A stretch of 64,000 nucleotides of DNA. Source: an uncultured Lachnospiraceae bacterium. GTDB taxonomy: Bacteria > Bacillota > Clostridia > Lachnospirales > Lachnospiraceae. Under the pieces are notes generated by a model. The model was not told the DNA's origin. It ran no database searches and saw nothing but the letters and a program-made list of their open reading frames with translations. Positions 1-8,634 of this stretch are shown in pieces. Position numbers and translations under genes: made by a program. The DNA is taken from assembly GCA_937920345.1 (NCBI GenBank), contig CALGVA010000018.1, positions 1-64,000 on the forward strand, read 5' to 3'. Numbering within the stretch: position 1 is the stretch's first letter; every line of letters begins with the position of its first letter.

Positions 1-122
1 TTGCAAAAGGTGAAACTCGTTTACAAAACGGGAACCTCGGTTTGCAATCGACCTATTTAGATCGTCTGTTTGTTTTAAACCTGTTTTTCGCAAAAAAAAT
101 GTTGATTTACATAAAATAATAG

Positions 123-150
123 TGTACAAATAAATTTTATGTGTTATGAT
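123..150 (+). promoter_or_regulatory. possible promoter of the M15 peptidase gene
   Basis: TGTACA (123-128), a 16-base spacer and TATGAT (145-150) resemble a housekeeping promoter. It would leave an untranslated leader of about 100 bases before the ATG at 256. The surrounding 1-243 stretch is AT-rich and I see no gene in it; an alternative -35 (TTGATT near 103) could also serve. Confidence 0.35.
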
Positions 151-255
151 ATCAATTAGAGTTAAATGATGTATCTGGACGGGATAAAAGTACCTAACAA
201 CAGAGTATACATAAAATAACTGGAACGTACGGACATAACAGGTTTGAGGAATCAG

Positions 256-1353
256 ATGAAAAAGACATTTCGGGAAAGAACTATATCCAGATTTTCGAGT
301 ATTGCAAAAAAGAATAAATATATGCGTTATCCGTGTCTTACGGCGCTTTCTGCCATTTTAGGGGGTTATCACATCGGAAGGCATTTTGTGACGAATACCA
401 AACGTTATGCCAGCGTTGTATTTGTTATTCTGTTTTTCATGACAAGCTGCAGTTTTTCTTTTGCGGTTTTTGCGGAGAAAACGGGTTTTATCAAAGCACA
501 GGAGACGTACAGCGCCATCGTTGAGGATTCTGATGTCATGCTGGCGGTAGAGAAGGATGCAGGGACGGGCAGCACTGATCTGGAAGAAGACGGTCTGGAT
601 GAACTGGATTTGGACTATGATCCGGAAACAGATCTGACAGATGTTGATGTCTATACGCTGGATGACATTCTGGAGAGCAGGGAGGATTATCAGCTTAGAG
701 ATGACCGGCAGGAGAACGACGGGCAGGAAGGCGGAGAGACGGTGCAGCTGTCGGAAGATTTTGAATTTGATTCGTCGGACTGGAGGCTTATTCTGGTCAA
801 CAAGCAGCATCCGATTCCGGAAGGTTATGAATTTAATCTGGGAAAGACAAAGGACAACAGAACAAAAGACAGTATATTGTGCGACGACAGAATCATTGAA
901 GACTTGCTGCTCATGCTGCAGGCTGCCCAGAAGAATGGATTTAATTTGGGTGTCAGATCTCCGTACAGGACATCGGACAGGCAGGAAGCGAATTTTAATG
1001 ACAGAATCAGATATTATATGCGACAGGGATTGTCTTATATGGAGGCCTACAAGGAAACATCACAGGTGATCACGGTTCCGGGCTGCAGCGAGCATGAGAT
1101 CGGTTTGGCGGTGGATATTACTTGTGATACATATATTCCATTGCTGCAGGGATTTGCGGACACTGAGGAGGGAAGGTGGCTTGCGGAGCACAGTCATGAA
1201 TTTGGATTCACACTGCGGTATCCTTCCGACAAGGAGTATATTACAGGCATAGAGTATGAACCGTGGCATTTTCGTTATGTGGGCAGGGAGGCTGCCAGGA
1301 TCATGCATGACGAGAATATATGTCTGGAGGAGTTCTGGGACAAGTATCTGTAG
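256..1353 (+). CDS. membrane-anchored M15 family D-Ala-D-Ala carboxypeptidase (VanY-like)
   Basis: Probable zinc peptidase that trims D-alanine from peptidoglycan stem peptides outside the membrane. The 365-residue protein has a basic cytoplasmic N-terminus, one membrane segment at about residues 52-73, a very acidic linker (about 95-165) and a C-terminal M15 domain. Zinc ligands are recognisable: H280 and D287 in SEHEIGLAVDI and H338 in EPWHFRY, with E335 as likely base. I chose ATG 256 because GAGGA lies 5 bases upstream; an in-frame TTG at 244 overlaps that site and is less likely. The gene stands directly ahead of tgt (18-base gap) but a shared role is not evident. The family assignment is firm; whether the substrate is a dipeptide or a pentapeptide is not. 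Confidence 0.87.
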   Translation: MKKTFRERTISRFSSIAKKNKYMRYPCLTALSAILGGYHIGRHFVTNTKRYASVVFVILFFMTSCSFSFAVFAEKTGFIKAQETYSAIVEDSDVMLAVEKDAGTGSTDLEEDGLDELDLDYDPETDLTDVDVYTLDDILESREDYQLRDDRQENDGQEGGETVQLSEDFEFDSSDWRLILVNKQHPIPEGYEFNLGKTKDNRTKDSILCDDRIIEDLLLMLQAAQKNGFNLGVRSPYRTSDRQEANFNDRIRYYMRQGLSYMEAYKETSQVITVPGCSEHEIGLAVDITCDTYIPLLQGFADTEEGRWLAEHSHEFGFTLRYPSDKEYITGIEYEPWHFRYVGREAARIMHDENICLEEFWDKYL

Positions 1354-1371
1354 AGTGGAGAGACCAAAGCA

Positions 1372-2520
1372 ATGTACAGTATATTAACAACAGAAGGAAG
1401 AGCAAAGCGGGCGCAGCTGGAAACCGTACACGGGACGATCCAGACGCCCGTATTTATGAACGTGGGAACTGCGGCGGCCATCAAAGGAGCCGTGTCTACG
1501 GAAGATCTGGAAGGGATCAAGACGCAGGTGGAATTGTCTAATACGTATCATTTGCATGTGCGTCCCGGAGATGAGATCATAAAGAAACTAGGCGGTTTAC
1601 ATAAGTTTATGTCCTGGAATAAGCCGATACTGACGGATTCCGGTGGATTTCAGGTCTTTTCCCTGGCCAGTCTGCGCAGGATCAAGGAGGAGGGCGTTTA
1701 CTTTCACTCCCATGTGGACGGCAGGAAGATTTTCATGGGTCCGGAGGAAAGCATGCGAATCCAGTCTAATCTGGCTTCTACGATCGCGATGGCATTTGAC
1801 GAATGTCCGTCCAGTGTGGCGGACAGACATTATGTAGAAGACTCGGTGGCACGTACCGCCAGATGGCTGGAGCGCTGCAAGGCAGAGATGAACCGTCTGA
1901 ACGGACTGGAGGATACGATTAACAGGAAGCAGCTCCTTTTCGGCATTAATCAGGGTGCGGTCTATGACGATATCCGGATCGATCATGCCAGACGGATCTC
2001 GGAGATGGAATGCGACGGTTATGCGCTTGGCGGTCTTGCCGTGGGTGAGAGCCATGAGGAGATGTATCATATTATAGAAGAAACGGTTCCATATCTTCCC
2101 AAGGACAAGCCCACTTATCTTATGGGAGTCGGCACGCCTGCGAATATTCTGGAAGCCGTGGAGCGGGGAGTGGATTTTTTTGACTGCGTATATCCCACAC
2201 GCAACGGCAGGCATGGACATCTGTATACAAATCATGGAAGAATCAATCTCTTTAATGCGAGGTATGAACTGGATGAGAGACCGATTGAGGAAGGTTGTGA
2301 CTGTCCGGCCTGCAGAAGATATTCGAGGGCGTATATCAGACATTTGTTGAAGGCGAAAGAGATGCTCGGTATGCGGTTGTGTGTCCTGCATAATTTGTAT
2401 TTCTATAATACGATGATGGAAGAGATCAGAGACGCGTTAGACCGGGGCGGGTTTGCTGCCTATAAGCGGTGCAAGCTGGACGGACTGCGGCAGAGCGGGG
2501 AAAACGGTACGGAAATCTAA
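1372..2520 (+). CDS. tgt: queuine tRNA-ribosyltransferase (tRNA-guanine transglycosylase)
   Basis: Exchanges guanine 34 of GUN-anticodon tRNAs for a 7-deazaguanine (preQ1 in bacteria) on the way to queuosine. The 382-residue length is normal for the family. The general acid region DSGGFQVF starts at D89, the nucleophile is D270 in DCVYPTRNGRHG, and the zinc site is C308, C310, C313 and H339. The start ATG 1372 has GAGAG upstream. It is followed by yajC, the usual tgt-yajC order in many bacteria, though yajC here appears to have its own promoter. No other queuosine genes are in the window. Confidence 0.97.
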   Translation: MYSILTTEGRAKRAQLETVHGTIQTPVFMNVGTAAAIKGAVSTEDLEGIKTQVELSNTYHLHVRPGDEIIKKLGGLHKFMSWNKPILTDSGGFQVFSLASLRRIKEEGVYFHSHVDGRKIFMGPEESMRIQSNLASTIAMAFDECPSSVADRHYVEDSVARTARWLERCKAEMNRLNGLEDTINRKQLLFGINQGAVYDDIRIDHARRISEMECDGYALGGLAVGESHEEMYHIIEETVPYLPKDKPTYLMGVGTPANILEAVERGVDFFDCVYPTRNGRHGHLYTNHGRINLFNARYELDERPIEEGCDCPACRRYSRAYIRHLLKAKEMLGMRLCVLHNLYFYNTMMEEIRDALDRGGFAAYKRCKLDGLRQSGENGTEI

Positions 2521-2537
2521 AAAGAATCTAAAAAGGC

Positions 2538-2566
2538 TTGTTTTCTTATTTTGTTTTGTGTATGAT
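2538..2566 (+). promoter_or_regulatory. probable promoter of yajC
   Basis: TTGTTT (2538-2543), a 17-base spacer and TATGAT (2561-2566) in the 121-base gap after tgt. Start of transcription near 2573 would give a leader of about 70 bases. Confidence 0.5.
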
Positions 2567-2641
2567 ATGTTTTAATTGTACAGGCATATGACTTGGCGGA
2601 GAAGCTGCCGGATCATAGAGGAATATATGGAGGAAAAAGGT

Positions 2642-2959
2642 ATGGGCATTTTATTGACAGCCGATGGAACTGCGGCGGCAACGGGCGGCGGTATGATCAT
2701 GATTTTATACATCGTTGTGATTGTGGCGTTTATGTATTTTATTATGATTCGTCCACAGAAGAAGGAGCAAAAGAGAATGGCGGCGATGTTAGCGGATATG
2801 TGTGTGGGCGACTGTGTGCTCACGACAAGCGGTTTCTACGGCATCGTAATTGACATTACGGAAGACACGATTATTGTCGAGTTCGGCAGCAACAAGAACT
2901 GCCGTATTCCGATGCAGAAGTCGGCGGTTGCACAGATCGAGAAGGCTGATGCGGAATAG
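2642..2959 (+). CDS. yajC: preprotein translocase subunit YajC
   Basis: Small accessory protein of the Sec translocase, which associates with SecDF in the membrane. The 105-residue protein has one N-terminal membrane helix (about residues 18-37) ending in the family hallmark IRPQKKEQK, followed by a soluble domain with the typical VGDCVLTTSGFYGIV stretch. GGAGG at 2629-2633, eight bases before ATG 2642, decides the start; the longer reading frame from 2576 adds a poor N-terminus that runs through this ribosome binding site. A strong terminator follows at once. The position after tgt supports the call. Confidence 0.94.
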   Translation: MGILLTADGTAAATGGGMIMILYIVVIVAFMYFIMIRPQKKEQKRMAAMLADMCVGDCVLTTSGFYGIVIDITEDTIIVEFGSNKNCRIPMQKSAVAQIEKADAE

Positions 2960-2973
2960 TAGTACAGAGAGTG

Positions 2974-2998
2974 AAAAGCGGGCTTGTCCCGCTTTTTT
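2974..2998 (+). terminator. rho-independent terminator after yajC
   Basis: Stem AAAAGCGGG / CCCGCTTTT with a 5-base loop, running into a T tract at 2993-2998. Confidence 0.9.
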
Positions 2999-3090
2999 GT
3001 ATTCGTGTATTTTTTGTTGTTAGAATGTACGGAAAAGGTTTTCTGTAAGAAAGATTTTTCGTAATTCTATACAAAATATGAAAGAAGCTA

Positions 3091-3119
3091 TTGACAGTGT
3101 ATACCATATCGTGTAGAAT
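3091..3119 (+). promoter_or_regulatory. strong promoter of the small lipoprotein gene
   Basis: TTGACA (3091-3096), exactly 17 bases, TAGAAT (3114-3119). Near-consensus vegetative promoter about 55 bases before the lipoprotein start codon. Confidence 0.82.
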
Positions 3120-3173
3120 GCGGAATTGTGTTAAAAACACAATGACTTGTCAGCGTAAAGGGAGGAGAAAATT

Positions 3174-3704
3174 ATGAAGAGAAAAACATTGAAATTAGTT
3201 GCTTGTGCAGCAATTATGGCGCTTACATTATCCATGACTGCATGCGGTGGTGACGACGCGGCGGCTACAACAGGAACCGAGACCACTGACACAGAGGCTG
3301 AGGTTGAGGCAGAGCCTGAAACAGAAGCACCTGCAGAGGATACGGCAGATGACACTGCAAGCGTTGATGGTTACACAACATTAGAGGATTACTATAATGA
3401 TCCTACTGTTAAGGCTGCATTGGACGGCATGTTTTCTTCTATGGCAGGCGACGGCATGGAGGCAGCTTGTGAAGTAAAAGGCAATGAGTTTACCGTAATC
3501 ATTAAAATCACAGACAGTTCCATGATCGTTGACGGTATGGGCGAGGCTCTTGCCGCTGCATTGGATGCACAGGAAGATACATTCAAGGAACAGGTTAAAC
3601 AGTTCGATGATGTGATCGAACAGGAGGGTGCAAGCACAGTTATTATGCGCTATACAGACCCTGATGACAATGTGCTTGCCGAGAAAGCATTTACAGCGAA
3701 CTAA
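3174..3704 (+). CDS. small secreted lipoprotein with acidic linker
   Basis: 176-residue protein of unknown function. It has a lipoprotein signal: basic start (MKRKTLK), hydrophobic stretch and lipobox LSMTAC with the acylated cysteine at residue 24. Next comes a Thr/Glu/Ala-rich acidic linker (about 27-62), which probably holds the C-terminal domain (about 65-176) away from the membrane. That domain has a pattern seen in small clostridial lipoproteins (YYNDP near its start, a conserved MRYTDPD-like strand at the end), but I cannot name a function. GGGAGGAG precedes ATG 3174. The gene is monocistronic, with a strong promoter and its own terminator, so it is likely well expressed. Confidence 0.82.
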   Translation: MKRKTLKLVACAAIMALTLSMTACGGDDAAATTGTETTDTEAEVEAEPETEAPAEDTADDTASVDGYTTLEDYYNDPTVKAALDGMFSSMAGDGMEAACEVKGNEFTVIIKITDSSMIVDGMGEALAAALDAQEDTFKEQVKQFDDVIEQEGASTVIMRYTDPDDNVLAEKAFTAN

Positions 3705-3773
3705 GCAGGAGCGGATGGCTTGCAGATGCGCATAGTGTTTATTGCAGGCTGTAATGAAACAAAGTAAGGATGA

Positions 3774-3803
3774 GAGACGGACCGGGATGGTTCGTCTCTT
3801 TTT
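3774..3803 (+). terminator. rho-independent terminator after the lipoprotein gene
   Basis: Ten-base stem GAGACGGACC (3774-3783) / GGTTCGTCTC (3789-3798) with one G-U pair, a 5-base loop and five T. Confidence 0.9.
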
Positions 3804-3885
3804 GGTACAGGAAATTTCCGGTAATGGTTCAGCCTTGTACGATATGGCGGGTGAAATCGTTCTGTTTCCGGCAGACAAACTCTTC

Positions 3886-3914
3886 TTGAAATTTATAGAA
3901 GAATAGACTATGAT
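3886..3914 (+). promoter_or_regulatory. probable promoter of leuB
   Basis: TTGAAA (3886-3891), 17 bases, TATGAT (3909-3914). Transcription from about 3921 would give a leader of about 150 bases before leuB. The 3705-4069 gap (365 bases) thus holds the lipoprotein terminator, this promoter and a leader with two small hairpins; I found no T-box consensus or complete attenuator in it. Confidence 0.6.
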
Positions 3915-4022
3915 AAATAAGTGAGTTTTTGCGATAAATGACATGGATGATTCGTGTGAGAAATTTTTTCATACGCGGGATTTGTGTCCGCGCACACTTG
4001 ACACAAACTCGTCAAATGCGCC

Positions 4023-4041
4023 GTTTCAACAGAGTTGAAAC
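4023..4041 (+). promoter_or_regulatory. perfect hairpin in the leuB leader
   Basis: GTTTCAAC (4023-4030) and GTTGAAAC (4034-4041) form a perfect 8-base inverted repeat with a 3-base loop, ending about 18 bases before the leuB ribosome binding site (GGAG 4060-4063). There is no T tract, so it is not a terminator by itself; it could be an RNA structure or a protein operator. Upstream, 3975-3991 forms another small GC stem. Confidence 0.45.
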
Positions 4042-4069
4042 AACAGCATGTGCAGAAATGGAGATGAAT

Positions 4070-5155
4070 ATGGAATTAAAGATTACATGTATTCCGGGCG
4101 ACGGCATCGGACCGGAGATCATAGCAGAAGCAAAAAAAGTTTTGGATGCAGTGGCGGTTCAGTACGGCCATACCATGCATTATACGGATATTTTGATGGG
4201 CGGTGCATCGATTGACGTGCACGGTGTTCCGCTGACGAAGGAAGCGGTTGAAACGGCGAAAAGCGGCGACGCTGTTCTGATGGGATCGATCGGCGGGGAT
4301 ACGACGACTTCTCCGTGGTACCGCCTGGAGCCTTCGCTGCGGCCCGAGGCAGGACTTTTGGCGATCAGGAAAGAATTGAATCTTTTCGCTAATTTACGAC
4401 CGGCGGTTCTGTACGATGAGCTGGTGGCGGCATGTCCTTTAAAGGAAGAGATCGCTGCAGCGGGCTTCGACATGATGATCATGCGGGAACTGACCGGAGG
4501 ACTCTACTTCGGAGAGAAGAAGATGATCGAGGAGAACGGTATAAGAAGCGCGGTAGATACGCTTGTATACGATGAGGATGAAATCAGAAGAATTGCGATT
4601 AAGGGATTCGATATCGCTATGAAGCGGCGCAGGAAAGTGACCAGCGTGGATAAGGCCAATGTACTGGCTTCTTCAAGATTATGGAGAAGCGTGGTGGAAG
4701 AAGTCGCCAAGGAGTATCCTGAGGTGACTCTGGAACATATGCTGGTGGATAACTGTGCGATGCAGCTTGTCAGAGATCCTGCGCAGTTTGATGTCATTTT
4801 GACAGAGAATATGTTTGGAGATATTTTGTCTGATGAGGCAAGCATGGTAACCGGTTCCATCGGTATGCTGGCTTCGGCATCCTTAAATGATACGAAATTC
4901 GGTCTGTATGAACCGAGCCACGGTTCGGCACCGGATATCGCGGGCAAGGATATTGCAAACCCGATCGCAACGGTGCTGTCGGCGGCGATGATGCTGCGCT
5001 ACAGCTTTGATCTGGATCGTGAAGCAGATGCGATCGAGAGCGCGGTCAGACAGGTACTTAAGGCTGGTTATCGGACAGGAGATATCATGGCGGACGGCTG
5101 TACCCGGGTAGGATGCAGGCAGATGGGAGATCTTCTGGCAGAGAGGATTCAGTAA
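4070..5155 (+). CDS. leuB: 3-isopropylmalate dehydrogenase
   Basis: Oxidises and decarboxylates 3-isopropylmalate in leucine synthesis, using NAD and a divalent metal. From ATG 4070 the protein has 361 residues, the normal length. It opens with [14 protein letters not shown], carries the substrate segment [13 protein letters not shown], and has the metal/NAD region with [20 protein letters not shown] and [14 protein letters not shown], all diagnostic of LeuB rather than isocitrate dehydrogenase. GGAG at 4060-4063 selects ATG 4070; the reading frame is open back to 3938 but that 44-codon extension is unlike the family. leuA, leuC and leuD are not in the window. With ilvD and ilvB downstream it forms a scattered branched-chain amino acid cluster. 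Confidence 0.96.
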   Translation: MELKITCIPGDGIGPEIIAEAKKVLDAVAVQYGHTMHYTDILMGGASIDVHGVPLTKEAVETAKSGDAVLMGSIGGDTTTSPWYRLEPSLRPEAGLLAIRKELNLFANLRPAVLYDELVAACPLKEEIAAAGFDMMIMRELTGGLYFGEKKMIEENGIRSAVDTLVYDEDEIRRIAIKGFDIAMKRRRKVTSVDKANVLASSRLWRSVVEEVAKEYPEVTLEHMLVDNCAMQLVRDPAQFDVILTENMFGDILSDEASMVTGSIGMLASASLNDTKFGLYEPSHGSAPDIAGKDIANPIATVLSAAMMLRYSFDLDREADAIESAVRQVLKAGYRTGDIMADGCTRVGCRQMGDLLAERIQ

Positions 5156-5218
5156 CAGGATCAGGAAGCAGACGGTAATACCGGAACTGACAAAACAAAA
5201 ACAGTGCAGGGATTTCTA

Positions 5219-6832
5219 ATGGAACAAAACGGCATACGGAATAAACTTGATAGAGAAGCCACTGTTTTTATTCTGTTTCTGGCGGGGATGGCGGTTTATT
5301 ACGGCTGGCGTATGTTTGCGCTGACGCCCTGGTATGACGAGCTTTATACTTATTACTACTTTATCAGCAGAGGACCGGTTTATGCGGCGATCCACTGGCC
5401 GCTGCCCAATAATCATATTGGTTATTCGGTGCTGTCGGCATGTATTGGCATCTTTGGTAACGCATATATTGCACTGCGGGGTGTTTCCTGGCTGTGCAGT
5501 CTGGGAAGCCTGATCCTGCTTTACAGGATTGGCAGAAGATGTTTTACGCATGGCATGGCGCTTATACCGGTGTTTCTATATACGGGTATGAAGCTGGTGA
5601 ACCAGCTCGCGGTACAGGGAAGAGGATATGCGCTTGTGTCGTTCTGCTATCTTACGGCGGTCTATGCATTGCTGTGCATCACGGTGGAACGTACAGAGAG
5701 ACTACGTGATTATGTGTGCTTTGGTATGAGTCTGGTGCTTGCGCTCTATGCGATTCCCAGCAGTCTGTATGTTGTGCTGCCGGTCTGTCTGGCAGGCGGT
5801 ATCTTTCTGCTTGTGAGAGGTGAGTACAGACGGCTTAGACGACTGATTCTCACTGCGGCTGCAGGGGCAGTATGTACGGCGGGACTGTATGGTCTGGTGT
5901 GGCTTGCGATCGGTTCTAATCTGCTTACGAAAACAGAAGGCAGCGCTTATTATGGCATGGGGCACGGAACGATCATTCTGCACGCGCCGTTTACAGCGCT
6001 TAAGACAGGCATTGACTATATGCTGGCGACACCATATATCCAGAGCGTCGGAAGCGACGGGTTCTTTGGCAAATATATAAACTGGCAGCGCAGTCTGCTC
6101 AACGAATATTATACGGGCGGGGCAGTGGTGCTGGCGTTTTTCCTGATAATCTGTATTGCAGGCACAATACTGTGCATTGGGAAAAGGATAAAAAACAGTA
6201 GTTATGTAAAAAGACCGGCGGAAGAACATGATTTATATGCGCATTTTATGGAAATCTATCTGGCGGTCAGCCTGACCGGGCTTCCGCTTATGCTGATCTG
6301 TCTGCACTCACTGCCGTATTACCGGGTGTTTTCCTTTGCTGGTATCATAGTGGGGTTTGCAGCTGCATGGCTGTGGCAGTCTGCCGGGAGGCGGTTTGCC
6401 GTCAGCCGGTTCGGGAAATATATGCCGCAGCTCGGGAGCGTGGCAGCCGGCATATTCTGTATAGGTTTGCTGATGACGCCGGCTTACAGAGCGCAGTACA
6501 GTGATAGAGAAGCGGCGATACAGGAAGCGTACGCGCAGACGGATCTGTCTCAGATACAAAAGATCGCCGTGACGGATTGTGATCAGGAATATCTGCTGTT
6601 ATTTTTATATGATATCGGTGAAGACCGGGTTACACGCGATCTGACAGAAGCTGAGATCGTACTGGCAGACAAGTATTTGCTGGCAAATTACAATACGGAT
6701 GTTATTGATTGGATGGGTGATGACTGGAAGCTGTATCTGACGCGGGAAGACTTTGCGGCGGCGCAGGCTGCCTTACAGATGGAATCCGTATACGAAAACG
6801 ATAGATTTATATTATACTCTATAGATAATTAA
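5219..6832 (+). CDS. multi-spanning GT-C type glycosyltransferase (PMT/ArnT-like, family 39-like)
   Basis: 537-residue membrane protein with about ten to twelve hydrophobic helices and a short soluble C-terminal part (about 455-537). The first extracytoplasmic loop carries TPWYDELYTYYYF, the Asp-Glu pattern used for catalysis by lipid-phosphate-sugar dependent GT-C enzymes. It probably moves a sugar from a polyprenyl-phosphate carrier to a surface polymer or protein; donor and acceptor cannot be read. ATG 5219 with AGGG upstream is preferred to the in-frame GTG at 5204. It sits between leuB and ilvD in the same direction with 63- and 54-base gaps, so it may be co-transcribed with amino acid genes without sharing their function. 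Confidence 0.75.
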   Translation: MEQNGIRNKLDREATVFILFLAGMAVYYGWRMFALTPWYDELYTYYYFISRGPVYAAIHWPLPNNHIGYSVLSACIGIFGNAYIALRGVSWLCSLGSLILLYRIGRRCFTHGMALIPVFLYTGMKLVNQLAVQGRGYALVSFCYLTAVYALLCITVERTERLRDYVCFGMSLVLALYAIPSSLYVVLPVCLAGGIFLLVRGEYRRLRRLILTAAAGAVCTAGLYGLVWLAIGSNLLTKTEGSAYYGMGHGTIILHAPFTALKTGIDYMLATPYIQSVGSDGFFGKYINWQRSLLNEYYTGGAVVLAFFLIICIAGTILCIGKRIKNSSYVKRPAEEHDLYAHFMEIYLAVSLTGLPLMLICLHSLPYYRVFSFAGIIVGFAAAWLWQSAGRRFAVSRFGKYMPQLGSVAAGIFCIGLLMTPAYRAQYSDREAAIQEAYAQTDLSQIQKIAVTDCDQEYLLLFLYDIGEDRVTRDLTEAEIVLADKYLLANYNTDVIDWMGDDWKLYLTREDFAAAQAALQMESVYENDRFILYSIDN

Positions 6833-6886
6833 ATGCAAAAGTAAGATAATGTTATGCGTGCAGGCAGCGCAGGAAGGAAGTTAAGT

Positions 6887-8560
6887 ATGAGAAGCGATAA
6901 TGTAAAAGCGGGCGTACAGCAGGCGCCCCACAGGAGTCTGTTCAATGCATTGGGATTTACGCAGGAAGAGATGAAAAAGCCGATGGTCGGGATCGTCAGT
7001 TCCTACAATGAGATCGTACCGGGGCATATGAATCTGGATAAGATCGTCAATGCCGTGAAGCTCGGCGTGGCTGAAGCCGGCGGTGTTCCGGTCGTATTTC
7101 CGGCGATTGCGGTATGCGACGGAATAGCCATGGGGCATGTCGGCATGAAATATTCTCTCGTTACAAGGGATCTGATTGCGGATTCCACGGAGTGTATGGC
7201 GCTGGCGCACCAGTTTGATGCGCTTGTGATGGTACCTAACTGTGATAAGAATGTGCCGGGTCTGTTGATGGCGGCGGCGCGCATCAATGTGCCGACCGTG
7301 TTTGTATCCGGCGGTCCTATGCTGGCGGGACACGTACACGGACAGAAGAGAAGTCTTTCCTCCATGTTTGAAGCAGTGGGTTCTTACGCGGCGGGTACGA
7401 TGAATGATGAGGAACTGAGAGAATTTGAGGAGAAGACGTGCCCTACATGCGGATCCTGTTCCGGTATGTATACGGCCAACTCCATGAACTGCCTGACGGA
7501 AGTGCTGGGTATGGGACTGGGTGGCAACGGAACGATTCCGGCGGTTTATTCTGAGAGAATCAAGCTGGCAAAACATGCCGGCATGGCGGTTATGCATCTG
7601 TTACAGGAAAACATCCGTCCCAGAGATATCATGACAAAAGACGCGATCTTAAATGCGCTGACGGTGGATATGGCATTGGGCTGTTCTACCAACTCCATGC
7701 TGCATCTGCCTGCGATCGCCCACGAAATCGGTTTTGATTTTGATATATCATACGCCAATGAAATCAGTGAGAAAACGCCTAATCTGTGTCATCTGGCACC
7801 GGCAGGTCCGACTTATATGGAAGATTTGAATGAGGCGGGCGGTGTCTATGCTGTCATGAAAGAACTGGCGGATATCGGTCTGCTGCATACGGACTGCATG
7901 ACCGTGACGGGAGAAACAGTCGGCGAGAACATCAAATATGCGGTCAACCGGAATCCGGAAGTGATCAGAACGGTGGACAATCCATACAGTAAGACAGGTG
8001 GACTGGCCGTGCTGAAAGGTAATCTGGCGCCGGACGGCAGCGTGGTGAAACGCTCCGCGGTTGTGGAAGAGATGATGGTTCATGAGGGACCGGCCAGAGT
8101 ATTCGAGTGCGAAGAAGATGCGATAGCAGCTATTAAGGGCGGCAGGATCGTATCGGGAGATGTGGTTGTGATTCGTTATGAAGGTCCCAAGGGCGGACCC
8201 GGTATGCGCGAGATGCTCAATCCGACCTCTGCGATTGCGGGAATGGGTCTTGGCTCCAGCGTGGCACTGATCACGGACGGCAGATTTTCCGGTGCATCCC
8301 GCGGGGCATCGATCGGACATGTATCTCCGGAAGCCGCAGTCGGCGGACCGATTGCACTGGTGGAAGAGGGAGATATCATCAGCATAGATATTCCGAATAT
8401 GAAACTGGATGTGAAGGTATCTGATGAAGAACTTGCAGCCAGAAGGGAGAAGTGGCAGCCCAGAGAACCGGAAGTTACGAGCGGTTATCTGGCAAGATAC
8501 CGTGAGATGGTCACAAGCGGTAACAGAGGCGCGATTCTGGAGATCCCCAAAAGCTGCTAA
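6887..8560 (+). CDS. ilvD: dihydroxy-acid dehydratase
   Basis: Iron-sulfur enzyme that dehydrates dihydroxy-isovalerate and dihydroxy-methylvalerate, the common third step to valine and isoleucine. The 557-residue protein shows C119 in NCDKNVPG and the CPTCGSCSG cluster (C185, C188, C191), followed by [10 protein letters not shown]. The C-terminal half has [12 protein letters not shown] and [11 protein letters not shown], both family signatures. GGAAGG before ATG 6887 sets the start; an earlier in-frame ATG at 6854 lacks a site and adds an atypical end. It is followed 74 bases later by ilvB. ilvC, the step between the two, is not in the window. Confidence 0.97.
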   Translation: MRSDNVKAGVQQAPHRSLFNALGFTQEEMKKPMVGIVSSYNEIVPGHMNLDKIVNAVKLGVAEAGGVPVVFPAIAVCDGIAMGHVGMKYSLVTRDLIADSTECMALAHQFDALVMVPNCDKNVPGLLMAAARINVPTVFVSGGPMLAGHVHGQKRSLSSMFEAVGSYAAGTMNDEELREFEEKTCPTCGSCSGMYTANSMNCLTEVLGMGLGGNGTIPAVYSERIKLAKHAGMAVMHLLQENIRPRDIMTKDAILNALTVDMALGCSTNSMLHLPAIAHEIGFDFDISYANEISEKTPNLCHLAPAGPTYMEDLNEAGGVYAVMKELADIGLLHTDCMTVTGETVGENIKYAVNRNPEVIRTVDNPYSKTGGLAVLKGNLAPDGSVVKRSAVVEEMMVHEGPARVFECEEDAIAAIKGGRIVSGDVVVIRYEGPKGGPGMREMLNPTSAIAGMGLGSSVALITDGRFSGASRGASIGHVSPEAAVGGPIALVEEGDIISIDIPNMKLDVKVSDEELAARREKWQPREPEVTSGYLARYREMVTSGNRGAILEIPKSC

Positions 8561-8634
8561 GGCGGCGGGAGCGGCGCGCAGCGCTGGCGTTTGATGACAG
8601 AGCAGGTGAGAAAACAGTAGGAGGAGTATAAACC

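Noticed and set aside
3938..4069. Upstream 44-codon extension of leuB
   Set aside because: It lacks a ribosome binding site, is unlike any LeuB N-terminus, and runs through leader structures; GGAG before ATG 4070 fits the normal start.
3804..4069. T-box riboswitch upstream of leuB
   Set aside because: No AGGGTGGNACCGCG-like sequence and no terminator next to the start codon.
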